Assembly (NCBI GenBank): GCA_963924555.1
Contig: OZ004583.1
Location: 1,521,501-1,585,500 of the forward strand
DNA: 64,000 nucleotides
Direction: 5' to 3'
Origin: Crambe crambe
Taxonomy: Eukaryota > Porifera > Demospongiae > Poecilosclerida > Crambeidae
Shown: positions 28,798 through 37,963 of the stretch, in pieces
Layout: the number at the start of each line of letters is the position of its first letter
How positions within the stretch are numbered: position 1 is the first letter of the stretch
Translations under genes and position numbers: made by a program
Notes under the pieces: generated by a model
What the model saw: only the letters and a program-made list of their open reading frames with translations
Told to the model about the DNA's origin: nothing
Databases searched by the model: none

Positions 28798-30770
28798 AAA
28801 GCAGCTGTTTGTATAGTTTAAGTCAATCACCTGTCGTCATTTTCCTTGACCTGCTCTTCAGTTCTCTCCATAATATGCTTTGGAAGGATCTTGAGACTAT
28901 GCCTCCATGCAAGTAAGTCACTCCCATCCTTTTCATGTGTAGCTATAGCTAGCTAGCTTCTTTTCCACAGGCTTTTTTCTTACTTAATTCAACCATACAG
29001 TGATAATAACATACATGCATGGTTACCAGTATAACTAACTTCACACACACATAACACAGGTGCGACAAACGCAGGGTTCCATTCATCTCAGACCTGGAGT
29101 TTGACATCTTCCTCCTTTCACATGTCCCGAAGGAGCAGCTCATTGTCATCAGTATCATCTCCAGCCTGTAAGAATCAGTAGCTGGCGATTTTTATTATTG
29201 GCATGGAATAGTGAAGCTGTATGCCAATCCTGGAACAGTGAAGTTGCATATCAATGTTTGCATGAACTATTAAATTCGAAACATACCAGAATGGTATTTC
29301 TTCCCCCCCCCCCTAGATTATATAAACTGTTGCTATAGGTATAACTAGCATTTTTCTATAATAATATCAACTTCATCTCACAGGAAAGAAGGGTCATGTC
29401 CTTATGAGCCCATGATTAATGCCACCTACACTCATCTAAACAGACTTAGGTTTTCACCATGCCTACAGGTTTGCCAAATGTTGAATAGCTAGCTAACTGT
29501 TACAACCATGTAGCTAGCCATATCTATAGTCAAAGTCTATTTGCATTCACCTTGCCCCTTGATCATTCACTATAACTGCAATAACTTTCTCAATTCTTAA
29601 CCAAATTTCTAGTTTAACATCAAAAGAGAGCTGATTATATCTGCTCTCTCTGCTGGTGTCTGAATTTGAAAATAATCAAGGGGCAAGGTGAATGCAAATA
29701 GACTCTAATTACTCCATATTATTGAATAGGCTAATTTCTATAGCTAATAAGCTCCATACAATGCCATTTCTCTATTTATGTAGAGCCTGCGTGATCCTTT
29801 TCGTCTGCTGAAGTACGACTTGGAGCAAGCCACGGCTGGAATCGGGCCGGAGAAACCGGGTCAGAGTAACAAACCACTTTTGGTGGAGAGGCATAATGCC
29901 TATGCGGGAATGATTTTAGTAAGCTGAACTTGTTAACAGTATATTCCTCATTAGATAGATAGTAGGTATTTTAACAGCATTAACATGGTATCAAATCTAT
30001 TTCTGTTCACTTGATCTCTCAATCATTCATTATGACTGTCTACTATAACTTCCTCAATTCTTCAAATTTCAAAAAAACCAGTTCATAGAGTGGATGATCA
30101 GCTCTTTTTTTTTTTTGTCAAGAATTGAGAGTTGGAGCAGATACCTATAGCTAGTGAATGATCAGGAATATCAGCTTTTATTCGTAATTCTGCTACTGTA
30201 CAGATGTATATGGGTGGAAAGTTAGTGTATGGAGACTATATGTTTAATGGATACAGTGGCACCAAGCGAGACTTCATGAAACAAGTGAGGCTAATAATAA
30301 TTAGTATCACCATAATAATGAGTACAACCCTTTAATTAACTTCCCTTACGTAGGTTCAGAACTGCATTCATCTGGGAAAGAAAGGACAGTTCTTGCCTTA
30401 CGACTTCAAATTCACTAAAAAAACTGGATCCAAGATCCTGGGTCCAAATACATGGGCCTATCCTGTGTCGGGAGTATTGCAAGACCTCATTCCATTCACC
30501 CCCGAGTCTGATTCACATTCCACTTCTAGAACTTCCAGTCCTCATTTGATCGATGTCAGAAAAATATCGAAAGTGATAACAGAGTCTGATGAACTTGAAA
30601 CAGATTTGGACGACTCTATGATGGGGTCACAGCTGATGGGGTCACAGCTGATGGGGTCACAGCTGATGGGGTCGCAACTGCTGGGATCACAGTTATTAGG
30701 ATCAATAACTGATTTGCAGTTGAGGAAAGCTCAATCTGTTGTACCAGGATTGAAAAACAAACATACGTAA
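20190..30770 (+). CDS. C3orf20-like FAM194-domain protein
   Basis: About 20 exons, roughly 1230-1250 aa. Readable exons: 20190-20245 (putative start, MEKTSPHSKESP), 20526 or 20549-20802, 21264-22127, 22342-22473, 25103-25168, 25433-25523, 25787-26041, 26290-26503, 26679-26882, 27095-27151, 27407-27481, 27594-27873, 27925-28129, 28527-28631, 28862-28912, 29060-29167, 29384-29468, 29784-29918, 30204-30284, 30354-30770. Phases agree from the second exon on; the first junction is ambiguous. The middle (25787-26882) is a FAM194-type domain: LTLPDGSGHCRYMSGR, GLYTLVFDDVEG, GYFTPTGRACCYYSNGAIH, DGHVIREWEWPP. The C-terminal half has CDKRRVPFISDLEFDIFLL, FRLLKYDLEQAT and LLVERHNAYAGMILMYMGGK, as in C3orf20. 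It ends with six GSQL(M/L) repeats. The function of this testis/cilium-associated family is unknown. Exon 3-4 has PATAKGTKEKRPATA repeats. Confidence 0.75.
20341..20426. repeat. (TC)n microsatellite
   Basis: About 43 TC units in the first intron of the C3orf20-like gene; a shorter (AG)n is at 20050-20079. Confidence 0.9.
20868..21150. repeat. 17-bp minisatellite (GTCCTGATTAGAGAGGT)n
   Basis: About 16 tandem units, most identical, in the second intron of the C3orf20-like gene. The unit shares TGATTA.AG.G with another 17-bp array at 56845. Confidence 0.9.
22779..24584 (-). CDS. POT/PTR2 (SLC15-like) MFS transporter, nested intronless gene 1
   Basis: One uninterrupted frame of 601 aa from ATG at 24584 (MEDHIDRSSS). 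It is multi-pass. It carries the MFS loop GYLADNKFGRYK and the POT signature region NVVPFGMDQLHDSPGEDQS (FGxDQ, as in SLC15 proteins), followed by IHWFVWVYHIGN. A long loop separates the halves and the tail is acidic. POT proteins move di/tripeptides or related solutes with protons across the plasma or lysosomal membrane. The usual ExxER motif of helix 1 is not visible (LLILFWSFAVKFTS instead), so coupling and substrate are uncertain. The gene lies wholly inside the 2629-bp intron 22474-25102 of the C3orf20-like gene, on the opposite strand. Its sister genes are at 37964 and 40939. Confidence 0.85.
   Translation of the reverse strand: MEDHIDRSSSEQPASQGKEGEVSPLIEKRPFFQWSVLALRYRTTRKCITSESALLILFWSFAVKFTSQMVFSPHPYIKEETTLISYYGVASLIHCFFPFAGYLADNKFGRYKIVISSLHIVLSTMMFALVGVTLMILNFNDKAYYIGAGITGTVGSILLVGKTGFAANVVPFGMDQLHDSPGEDQSLFIHWFVWVYHIGNLVSEMILHFSVHHHKNGINPYVITGISMLLLLPLLVSIFVIISLCVARHRQRWFHIEPGRVNPYKLVYRVTKFGLHHKIPIHRSAFTYCEDKLPSGLDLGKSKYGGPFTTEEVEDVKTFFGIVRVLFSFGPVFFLKFAACSMFSVYAKHNIPYHPFHSYNLEPDHSSPNLSLGDDRHTDLPHVLINSNLLSPLLVIIFIPLYVCLIRPFVSYYIPGMLKRMGIGMLLVIMSLIVTFTVDTVVHSKNTSIPCMFQTNENDTSLFQLLTPFQATTSLILQHTLSALSNMLIYIGSFEFICSQSPHSMKGMLIGLWYAIKGLFQLMATLLTLPFSLSWPYSFPSCGFCYYLINIAIGLLTLITYACIARGYKYRERDEPSNEHKYAEEYYSNTEQELNYDYSIN
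24662..24923. mobile_element. Fold-back element 5' of nested POT gene
   Basis: Arms of about 110 bp are near-perfect reverse complements (GGTAACTAGCTAGCTGAATG ... AATCCTCCCCCTTCGTAC), with a spacer of about 35 bp. There is no ORF. It sits 78 bp upstream of the POT start, in the host intron. Confidence 0.8.
29534..29705. mobile_element. MITE copy (TCTATTTGCATTCACC family)
   Basis: Terminal inverted repeats AGTCTATTTGCATTCACCTT and its complement, a core with CAATTCTTAACCAAATTTCT, and no ORF. It lies in an intron of the C3orf20-like gene; close relative at 47851-48062. Confidence 0.75.
30003..30171. mobile_element. Degenerate relative of the same MITE family
   Basis: Shares TCATTCATTATGACTG, ACTTCCTCAATTCTT and the GATGATCAGCTCT core with the better copies; both termini are eroded. 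Confidence 0.45.
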
Positions 30771-32227
30771 AGCTTAAACACTGATTGGATACATGCATCG
30801 CTGTTATCCACCCCTCCCCCTCCCCCTTCCCTTTCCTCTCCCTTTCCTCTCCCTATCTCTGCAGAGAACCAGTGAGACCTTGAAGATTTTACAATACACA
30901 CACCAAGTAATATAACACACAGTCATAAGAGAGAAGTAGCTACGTCGTATAGCTGAATAAAAAATTATATGATTTAGAGGAATGTCAGGATAATAACTAC
31001 TACAGTATACTACACAGTATACTACATAGTATACTACAAAGGATATCTACATAGGATACCTGTAACCACAGAGCACTGCATTCAGGTCAGTGGCGTATCT
31101 AGCGAGGTGCTCAGGGTGCTCGAGCACCCCCCTCAGCTGCTAGCTAGCTTTTTCAGTAGGCTCGCTTCTATAGTTATCTATCCTAAAGCTGATCATCTAG
31201 CAAGCAGTTTAATATTACACTCACAGAAAGAGCAGCATTGGGTCAGAGTTCAATAATCACATCGGTGAGGCGCATGCGCCCGGCACGTTTTTACCCTAAA
31301 TAATGCACATCTCGATCTAAAATTTCTGTGCTTCTTTATTCAGCCTGCACCTCACTTCTGATCCTGTACGCTGGTAAAGTAGGGTAGCTAATACTTAGGC
31401 CATCATCTGGGTATAATAAAGAGGATGTGGTTAATCAAAAGTGGGCGTGGTTCGAAAAAATTTCGCGCGCGCTAAGCGCGCGCATTCTCTATCTAGCACC
31501 CTCCTAGCTCAAATTCTAGATACGCCACTGCAGGTGCTTCTAAAACAAAGAAACTTGAATTCTGGTGGCTTAAAAATTAGGCAGCATTCTATTCCAGTAT
31601 TTCATTCCCTATAATAGCCACATGCCCTATAACCGGCAGCCTGTCGTGGTTACTATGCAACCTGTAACTATATAACCTATAATAATTCTACACAGTAAAA
31701 AATCTACAACTTGTTAACAGTCCATAACAGAACGAAACCCTAGGCACCGAATTGATCTGTAGGCAGTCCGTGGGGCAGCACGTGTCCAAATATGGACCTG
31801 TTACAGGCCTGAGTCCCATGTACAGGTCATAACTGGTATGTGGGGCAGTCCAGACCTGTGGATCATGTAGTAATGCCTTTGTCCACTGTAGGTTGGTTGT
31901 CAGGAAGGTTAGGGGAAATAACCATCGTCCTATGGTTTACACAACTGCATAGGACATACAGGTTTCTATTTCTCATTCCTTGTGGACAATCATCCTGAAA
32001 TCTGCAGTACCACTTCTGGGGAATACTACGTGGTCTGTGGGGTTAGGCTACATTGCCATGGTTATTATTAATCAAACCACACAATGATAACTTAAAAAAA
32101 CAGTCTACAATAGCTCTAACATCAGAGAAATAAAGAACAAAGAAAAACAAATGAACAAAGACTAGAGCATTAGCATGTTCAAATTATTGCTACAAAAATG
32201 ATTACGTTAGCTATAAAATTATAATAG
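30771..32227. other. Intergenic region downstream of the C3orf20-like gene
   Basis: No coding signal. It holds a pyrimidine-rich stretch (30812-30860), GTATACTACA tandem copies (30998-31040), a hAT-like element (31088-31530) and the left part of a segmental duplication whose partner begins at about 34270. Confidence 0.6.
31088..31530. mobile_element. Non-autonomous hAT-like DNA element with an empty paralogous site
   Basis: Ends CAGTGGCGTATCTAG and CTAGATACGCCACTG bound 443 bp, flanked by CAGGT on both sides (31083-31087, 31531-31535). The paralogous duplicated segment at about 34345-34360 reads GCATTCAGGTGTTTC with a single CAGGT and no insert, which fixes the borders and the duplication. 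CAGTGGCG-type ends are common in hAT-group elements; those usually duplicate 8 bp, so the superfamily is tentative. It contains GCGCGCGCTAAGCGCGCGC and no ORF. Confidence 0.8.
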
Positions 32228-33672
32228 TTACAGTGAAATCTTTAATATAACACCCATAATTCCAACAAATATGGAAAAATATGCAATATTGAATCCAAAA
32301 CTCAACTTGGCACAGAGAATCGATACCTTAAAAGTACAGTCTTGATCCTTTAAATACTGAATAAACATTTGCTTTTGGTCGATTGGGACGTTTGGCCAAT
32401 AGGCACTAGACACTTTTTTGATCAAACTGTAACGTGCAGCTGTTACGCTTGCAGCTCGGAAGCAAGGGTACAAGAAGAGAATACATGGTTGAGTGAAAAG
32501 AGAATGGTATAGGCAAGAGTCAATCGACATTTAATATTGTGCTCACCATGACACCGTATATCGTCTGGGTCAGGTCCATAGAGTTCCTTTATTACAACTT
32601 CTATAACATAGGCTATAGACAAGAATGCAGTAAGAGTGTAGAGCAACCAGTGAAGGGCAAACCACGTTCCATAAGGGTGAAGGGAAGTCTTTACTGTATG
32701 GGTGTACCATTTATCGATCACTTTTAGACTTTCAACATAAGTTTTGGATTTTCTCACTAAATCAATTCTATAATCTTTATTTTGCTTATGTTGGACCCCT
32801 CCCTTTGGATCTGCCCCTGAATGCCATGAATAAAACTGACATACCAAACCTCCAATGTCAATAAAACGCTTCCAAAAAACATCATGTCGATTATAAATCA
32901 TTGAAAACAGCGCAAAGAAGGTCGAAATACACAATCCAAATGTAAGGAGATTGAACCAAAGTATTGATTGGAAGTAAAAACTCTGTTTACTTCTTAGTAG
33001 AGTAGATTGTGAGTCACTAATATTATCATAAAATGGGTTCAGCAATTCAAGCTTTGGATCCCCATTACATGGATTTTTTGTATCTCCACATGCTTCCCAC
33101 ATTGAAGTTATTTTTCCTTTGATCCCAGCAACACAAACATGGAATTTACTATAATTTGGATAAAGCACAACTAATGTAATCCACATGTAAGATATCGTAC
33201 CAGAGAGCGATGATGCAGTGAAGACAAACTTTGAAAATCATCGAATTGAGAGGGACTCTCGGGCAGAGGGCTATACAACGAGTCGCTATGGACAGATACT
33301 TTTTTATCAATATACCCACAATATGCAAATATACAGCCAAAAATAATGACATAATTGAAGACAGATGAAAGTATATTAACCAATAAAGGAAAGGTGAAGG
33401 ACAACAGAGCTGCTACTGAACATTTCCAGATTGAACATTGCACAAATTGACCGGTTCACAGGCTCAAAAAATAGAATAACCATCGAGGCCTGACACTAAG
33501 GCAGAAACTTTTCACCTTTTCTGCAGTGCTGGTTACATTCACCTGCTGCTGTGGTGCTTCAGGTGCAGGCGTAATCAAGGGTTTCTTTTCACCTACAATA
33601 GGAGCACCACGTGTAGCTAGCTAGTTAGCTATGCATGCAGGTCTCTTACTTACCATTATTTTCCTCAGCCAT
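32228..33672 (-). pseudogene. Dead copy of the multi-pass membrane protein gene
   Basis: Parallel to the intact gene at 34754-36401 from a first exon (ATG at 33672, MAEENN) to the same C-terminus. Lesions: a Cys codon near 33463 has become TGA; a frameshift follows the FDDFQ segment near 33240; about 230 bp encoding WFCATLSCF...to the coiled linker is missing and replaced by about 100 unrelated bp containing GGGGCAGATCC, reminiscent of a hAT end; another frameshift lies near 32490. Long stretches (LHPYGTWFALHWLLYTLTAF) remain near-identical, so inactivation is recent. Confidence 0.85.
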
Positions 33673-34269
33673 TATTCGAGTCAGCTCATGGTCGATCAGC
33701 TATAATAATTATAATTATGCTCAATATGCTTCTTTTTTTTTATACCTAACAAAAAAATTTTTTTGGAACAATTTAGCTATGATGATTAAAATCTGAATAC
33801 ACAATTTAAAACAAACAAACCAAAAAACAGACGAACAAGTCAGTCAGTCAGACCACCCCATCTAGAGGGGGGGGGGGGGGGGGGGAGAGAGAGAGAGTTG
33901 GGAGTTGGGAGGCGATGTAACCATAAACAGGCATTGCCACACCGCAGGGTGATGGCTAGTGGTCCAAAGAGGTGCTTGGAGGAGTTGGAAGAATCAGTAG
34001 TACCCACTCTGTCTGTGGCATTGCCAATGGAGTGTACATAGCAACCTGGGGCGGTGCACTGATGGTGTCCCGACAGAATTTCCTTGTACTTCCATAACAC
34101 CGGAAGCAGAGACTCTTGGATATTGAAAATGTAACAGGTATCCACAATAGTGATATTAGGAGAACATCATTTTGGCTTGGACATAGTTTTGGGGGCATTT
34201 TAGTGAATTTGACTAGCCTCATAGTTTTACAATAAACAATAGTTATAACAAGTAATGTAGCACAGTCAT

Positions 34270-36617
34270 TGATGTTACCTACAGTATACTACACAGTATA
34301 CTACACAGGATATCTACATAGGATACCTGTAACCACAAAGCACTGCATTCAGGTGTTTCATAAAATTAATGTCAGAAAGAAACTTGAGATTCTGCTTAAA
34401 TTAGGCAGCATTCCATTCCAGTATTCCATTCCCTATATCCACATGCCCTGTAGGCCACCGGCCTATCATGGTTGCTATGCAACTTGTAATCATAGTAATG
34501 CCAAAATGGGAATTTACCTTTATTGTATACCACTTCTGGGGAATAGGTGGTCTGTGGGGTTAGGCTACATTGCCATGGTTATTATTAATCAAACCACACA
34601 ATAATAATTATGATAAAAAACAATCCACATGTAGTACCCCTAACATCTGGTTCCTCTGGGAGAAACAAAAGAAAAACAAATAAACAAAGACTAGAGCATT
34701 AGCATGTTCAAATTATTTGCTACAAAAATGATTACGTTAGCTATAAATAATAGTTACAGTGAAATCTTTAATACAACACCCATAATTCCAACAAATATGG
34801 AAAAATATGCAATATTGAATCCAAAACTCAATTCGGCACAGAGAATTGATACCTTAAAGGTACAGTCTTGATCCTTTAAATACTGAATAAACATTTGCTT
34901 TTGGTCGATTGGGACGTTTGGCCAATAGGCACTAGACACTTTTTTGATCAAACTGTAACGTGCAGCTGTTACGCTTGCAGCTCGGAAGCAAGGGTACAAG
35001 AAGAGAATACAATGATTGAATGAAAAGAGAATGGTATAGGCAAGAGTCAATCGACATTTAATATTGTGCTCACCATGACACTGTTCATCATCTGGGTCAT
35101 GTCCATAGAGTTCCTTTACTACAACTTCTATAACACAGGCTATAGACAAGAATGCAGTAAGAGTGTAGAGCAACCAGTGAAGGGCAAACCACGTTCCATA
35201 AGGGTGAAGGGAAGTCTTTACTGTATGGGTATACCATTTATCGATCACTTTTAGACCTTCAACATATGAAGTTTTGGTACAAGAGCTTTTCAATAAGTCA
35301 CTATACTTATTTTTTTTATCTTTCAAATTCTTCATTTTATCCAGTATATCATGTTGTAATAATATGTCAGGTTTTTTGCCTTGGGCAAAATCCTGTAGAT
35401 CTTTTTCTTCCATTTTAGCAATGACCTCAAAGCATGCAAAAAGATTGTAACTACATAAGTTTACCACTGCATAAGCCACTTTAGAAAAAATAAAGCAACT
35501 CAGAGTAGCACAAAACCATGAATAAAACTGACATACCAAACCTCCAATGTCAATAAAACGCTTCCAAAAAACATCATGTTGATTATAAATCATTGAAAAC
35601 AGTAAAAAGAAAGTCAAAATACTCGATGCAAATGTAAGAAGATTGAACCAAAATATTAAATGGAAGTAAAAACTCTGTTTACTTCTTAGTAGAGTAGATT
35701 GTGAATCATCATTATCACAAAATGGGTTTAGCAATTCAAGCTCTGGATTTTTTGTATCCCCATCGCGTGGATTTTTCGTATCCCCATCACATGCTTCCCA
35801 CATTGAAGTTATTTTTCCTTTGATCCAAGCAATGCAATCACGGAATTTACTATAATTTGGATAAAGCACAGCTAATGTAATCCACATGTAAGATATCGTA
35901 CCAGAGAGCGATGCTGCAGTGAAGACAAACTTTTGAAAATCAGCGAATTGAGGGAGACTCTCGGGCACAAGGCCATACAATGAGTTGTTATGGACAGATA
36001 CTTTTGTATCAATATACCCACAATATGCAAATATACAGCCAAAAATGATGACGGCATTGAAGACAGATGAAAGTATATTAACCAATAAAGGAAAGGTGAG
36101 GAAGAACAGTGCTGCTACTGACCATTTCCAGGTTGAACATCGCACAAATTGGCCAGTGCACACACTCAAAAAATAGAATAACCATTGAGGCCTGATACTA
36201 AGGCAGAAACTTTTCACCTTTTCTGCAGTGCTCTTTTCATCCACCTTTTCTGCAGTGCTGGTTACATTCACCTGCTGCTGTGGTGCTTCAGGTGCAGGCG
36301 TAAACAAGGGTGCCTTTTCACCTACAATAGGAGCACCACGTGTAGCTAGCTAGTTAGCTATGCATGCAGGTCTCTTACTTACCATTAATTTTGTCAGCCA
36401 TTATTAATTTTGAGTCAGCAATCAGCTATATATGCGCAATATGCGCATACCTTTTTTTTTTTAACAAAAAAAATTTTTTTGGAACAATAATTTATGATGA
36501 TTAAAATCTGCATACACAATTTAAAACAAACAAACAAAAAACAGACAAACAAACAAGTCAGTTGAGTCAGTCAGACCACCCCATCTAGAGAGAGGGGGGG
36601 GGGGGGGGGGGGGGGGG

Positions 36618-36656
<39 letters not shown>

Positions 36657-36990
36657 TGTAACCATAAACAGGCATTGCCACGCCACAGGGCGATAGCTAG
36701 TCGTCCAAAGACTTTAGAGGTGTAAAGAGGTGCTTGGAGGAGTTGGAAGAATCAGTAGTACCCGCTCTGTCTGCCAATGGAGCATACATAGCAACCTGGG
36801 GCGGTGCACTGATGGCGTCCTGAAAGGATTTCCTTGTACTTGCATAACACCGGAAGCAGAGACTCTTGGATATTGAAAACGTAACAGACTACAGGTATCC
36901 AGGGGCTTCACAATAGTGATATTAGGAGAACATGCTTGAACATATATAGTTTTGGGGGCATTTTAGTGAATTTGACTAGCCTCATAGTTT
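34270..36990. repeat. Segmental tandem duplication, unit 2
   Basis: Partner of 30998-34245. It contains the intact membrane-protein gene and, upstream of it, a poly-G run joined to a (GA)n tract (36595-36650) that matches a shorter one in unit 1 (33869-33898). Confidence 0.85.
34754..36401 (-). CDS. Unrecognised multi-pass membrane protein, intact copy
   Basis: Two exons: 36401-36383 (MADKIN, donor ATG/GTAAGT) and 36321-34754, joining in phase 1 to give 528 aa. A short cytosolic-looking N-terminus (APEAPQQQVNVTSTAEKV) precedes about eight hydrophobic segments: ALFFLTFPLLVNILSS, AVIIFGCIFAYCGY, SGTISYMWITLAVLY, LIFWFNLLTFASSILTFF, CATLSCFIFSKVAYAVV, WFALHWLLYTLTAFLSI, LAYTILFSF...CILFLYPCF and IAYFSIFVGIMGVVL. 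A Lys-rich coiled linker (about 20-40 residues around KDKKNKYSDLL) lies between segments 5 and 6. LHPYGTWFALHWLLYTLTAF is the best family tag. I do not recognise the family. The topology recalls chemoreceptor-like or channel-like proteins, but that is only a resemblance. A dead tandem copy lies downstream. Confidence 0.8.
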
Positions 36991-37963
36991 CGCCGGACAT
37001 ATCCTTAATGGCATTCATAAGTAATCTAGCTTAGGCCACATCAACTTAATTACTTGTTTATCATCCCCTCCTCTTCTGGACTTTTAATTTTATTTCTACT
37101 GAGCATGCGCATGGTGTGCTCTATTTGAAATTCAGGTGTGATTTTCAGTTGTTATTCTCAACAGCTTTTTTTGTTTTCATGACAAACTCATAATGATATA
37201 CTTGTTTGCTTTTTAGATCATGTAAAAAAGTTGCCATGGAAACCAATAAAAAATAAGCCCTCCTACTTTTTGAAGAAATTGGGATGATAAATAAGTGATG
37301 TGGCCTTAGTTTTAATGTGTTTGATCATGGAATCAGATCCAATGATTCAATCTCCACATCTCAGTGTGTTAACCACAAAATGACTTTCTCTCCATAGCCC
37401 TCAGCTCTTTTGTCAAATCACATGATGTCACAGCCTTTAGCCATCTTATCTTGCAGTGTAGCATAGTCAAGTATTTTCAGATCAGATCACTACAAAACAA
37501 AGTTGTAAAGTGGGTGGAACAGTTCCAGGATCTCTGAGCTGAGCAGGTCTGAATATATAGCAGTGCAGGCCATGGTCATTGAAGTGGCTCCTGTGATGAC
37601 CAGTCAACTGCATGACAGTGATGTGGGAGTTAATCAATAAATGAATACCTTTATGAATTCATGTGCACATGCAATGATTTGTGTATGTATAATTTAACTG
37701 TGCACAGATCTCTCACCTATAAACTGTTGAGGACTGCATGATAAAATTAGAGGGGGGATGGCCCAGGCCCACTGTGTACAAACCAACTCTATACTAGCTA
37801 TAGCTAGTCAACTCAAACCACAGGTGACTGCACAAACACAATGAAGATGCAATGTGATGGTAATTGTATAGGTGGTGGTGCTATATTATGTGGAGCACGA
37901 TGGTATGCTAGTTCCTACAATAATCATTCTTTAATTAAAATGTGGTATATCATGTTTTTAAGT
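36991..37963. other. Intergenic region, no gene seen
   Basis: AT-rich with no coding signal. It includes GTTGCCATGGAAAC at 37230-37243, an X-box-like match with one deviation, far from any gene start. Confidence 0.55.

Larger units (their letters stand above)
30998..34245. repeat. Segmental tandem duplication, unit 1
   Basis: Aligns to 34270-36990 in the same orientation over the 3' flank (GGATATCTACATAGGATACC), the membrane-protein gene, its 5' exon and the upstream poly-G/GA region. This unit is longer because of the hAT-like insertion and carries the dead gene copy. Confidence 0.85.

Noticed and set aside
33840-34222. 101- and 88-codon frames upstream of the dead membrane gene
   Set aside because: The paralogous segment (36650-36990) does not keep these frames open over the same length; the start is a poly-G translation.
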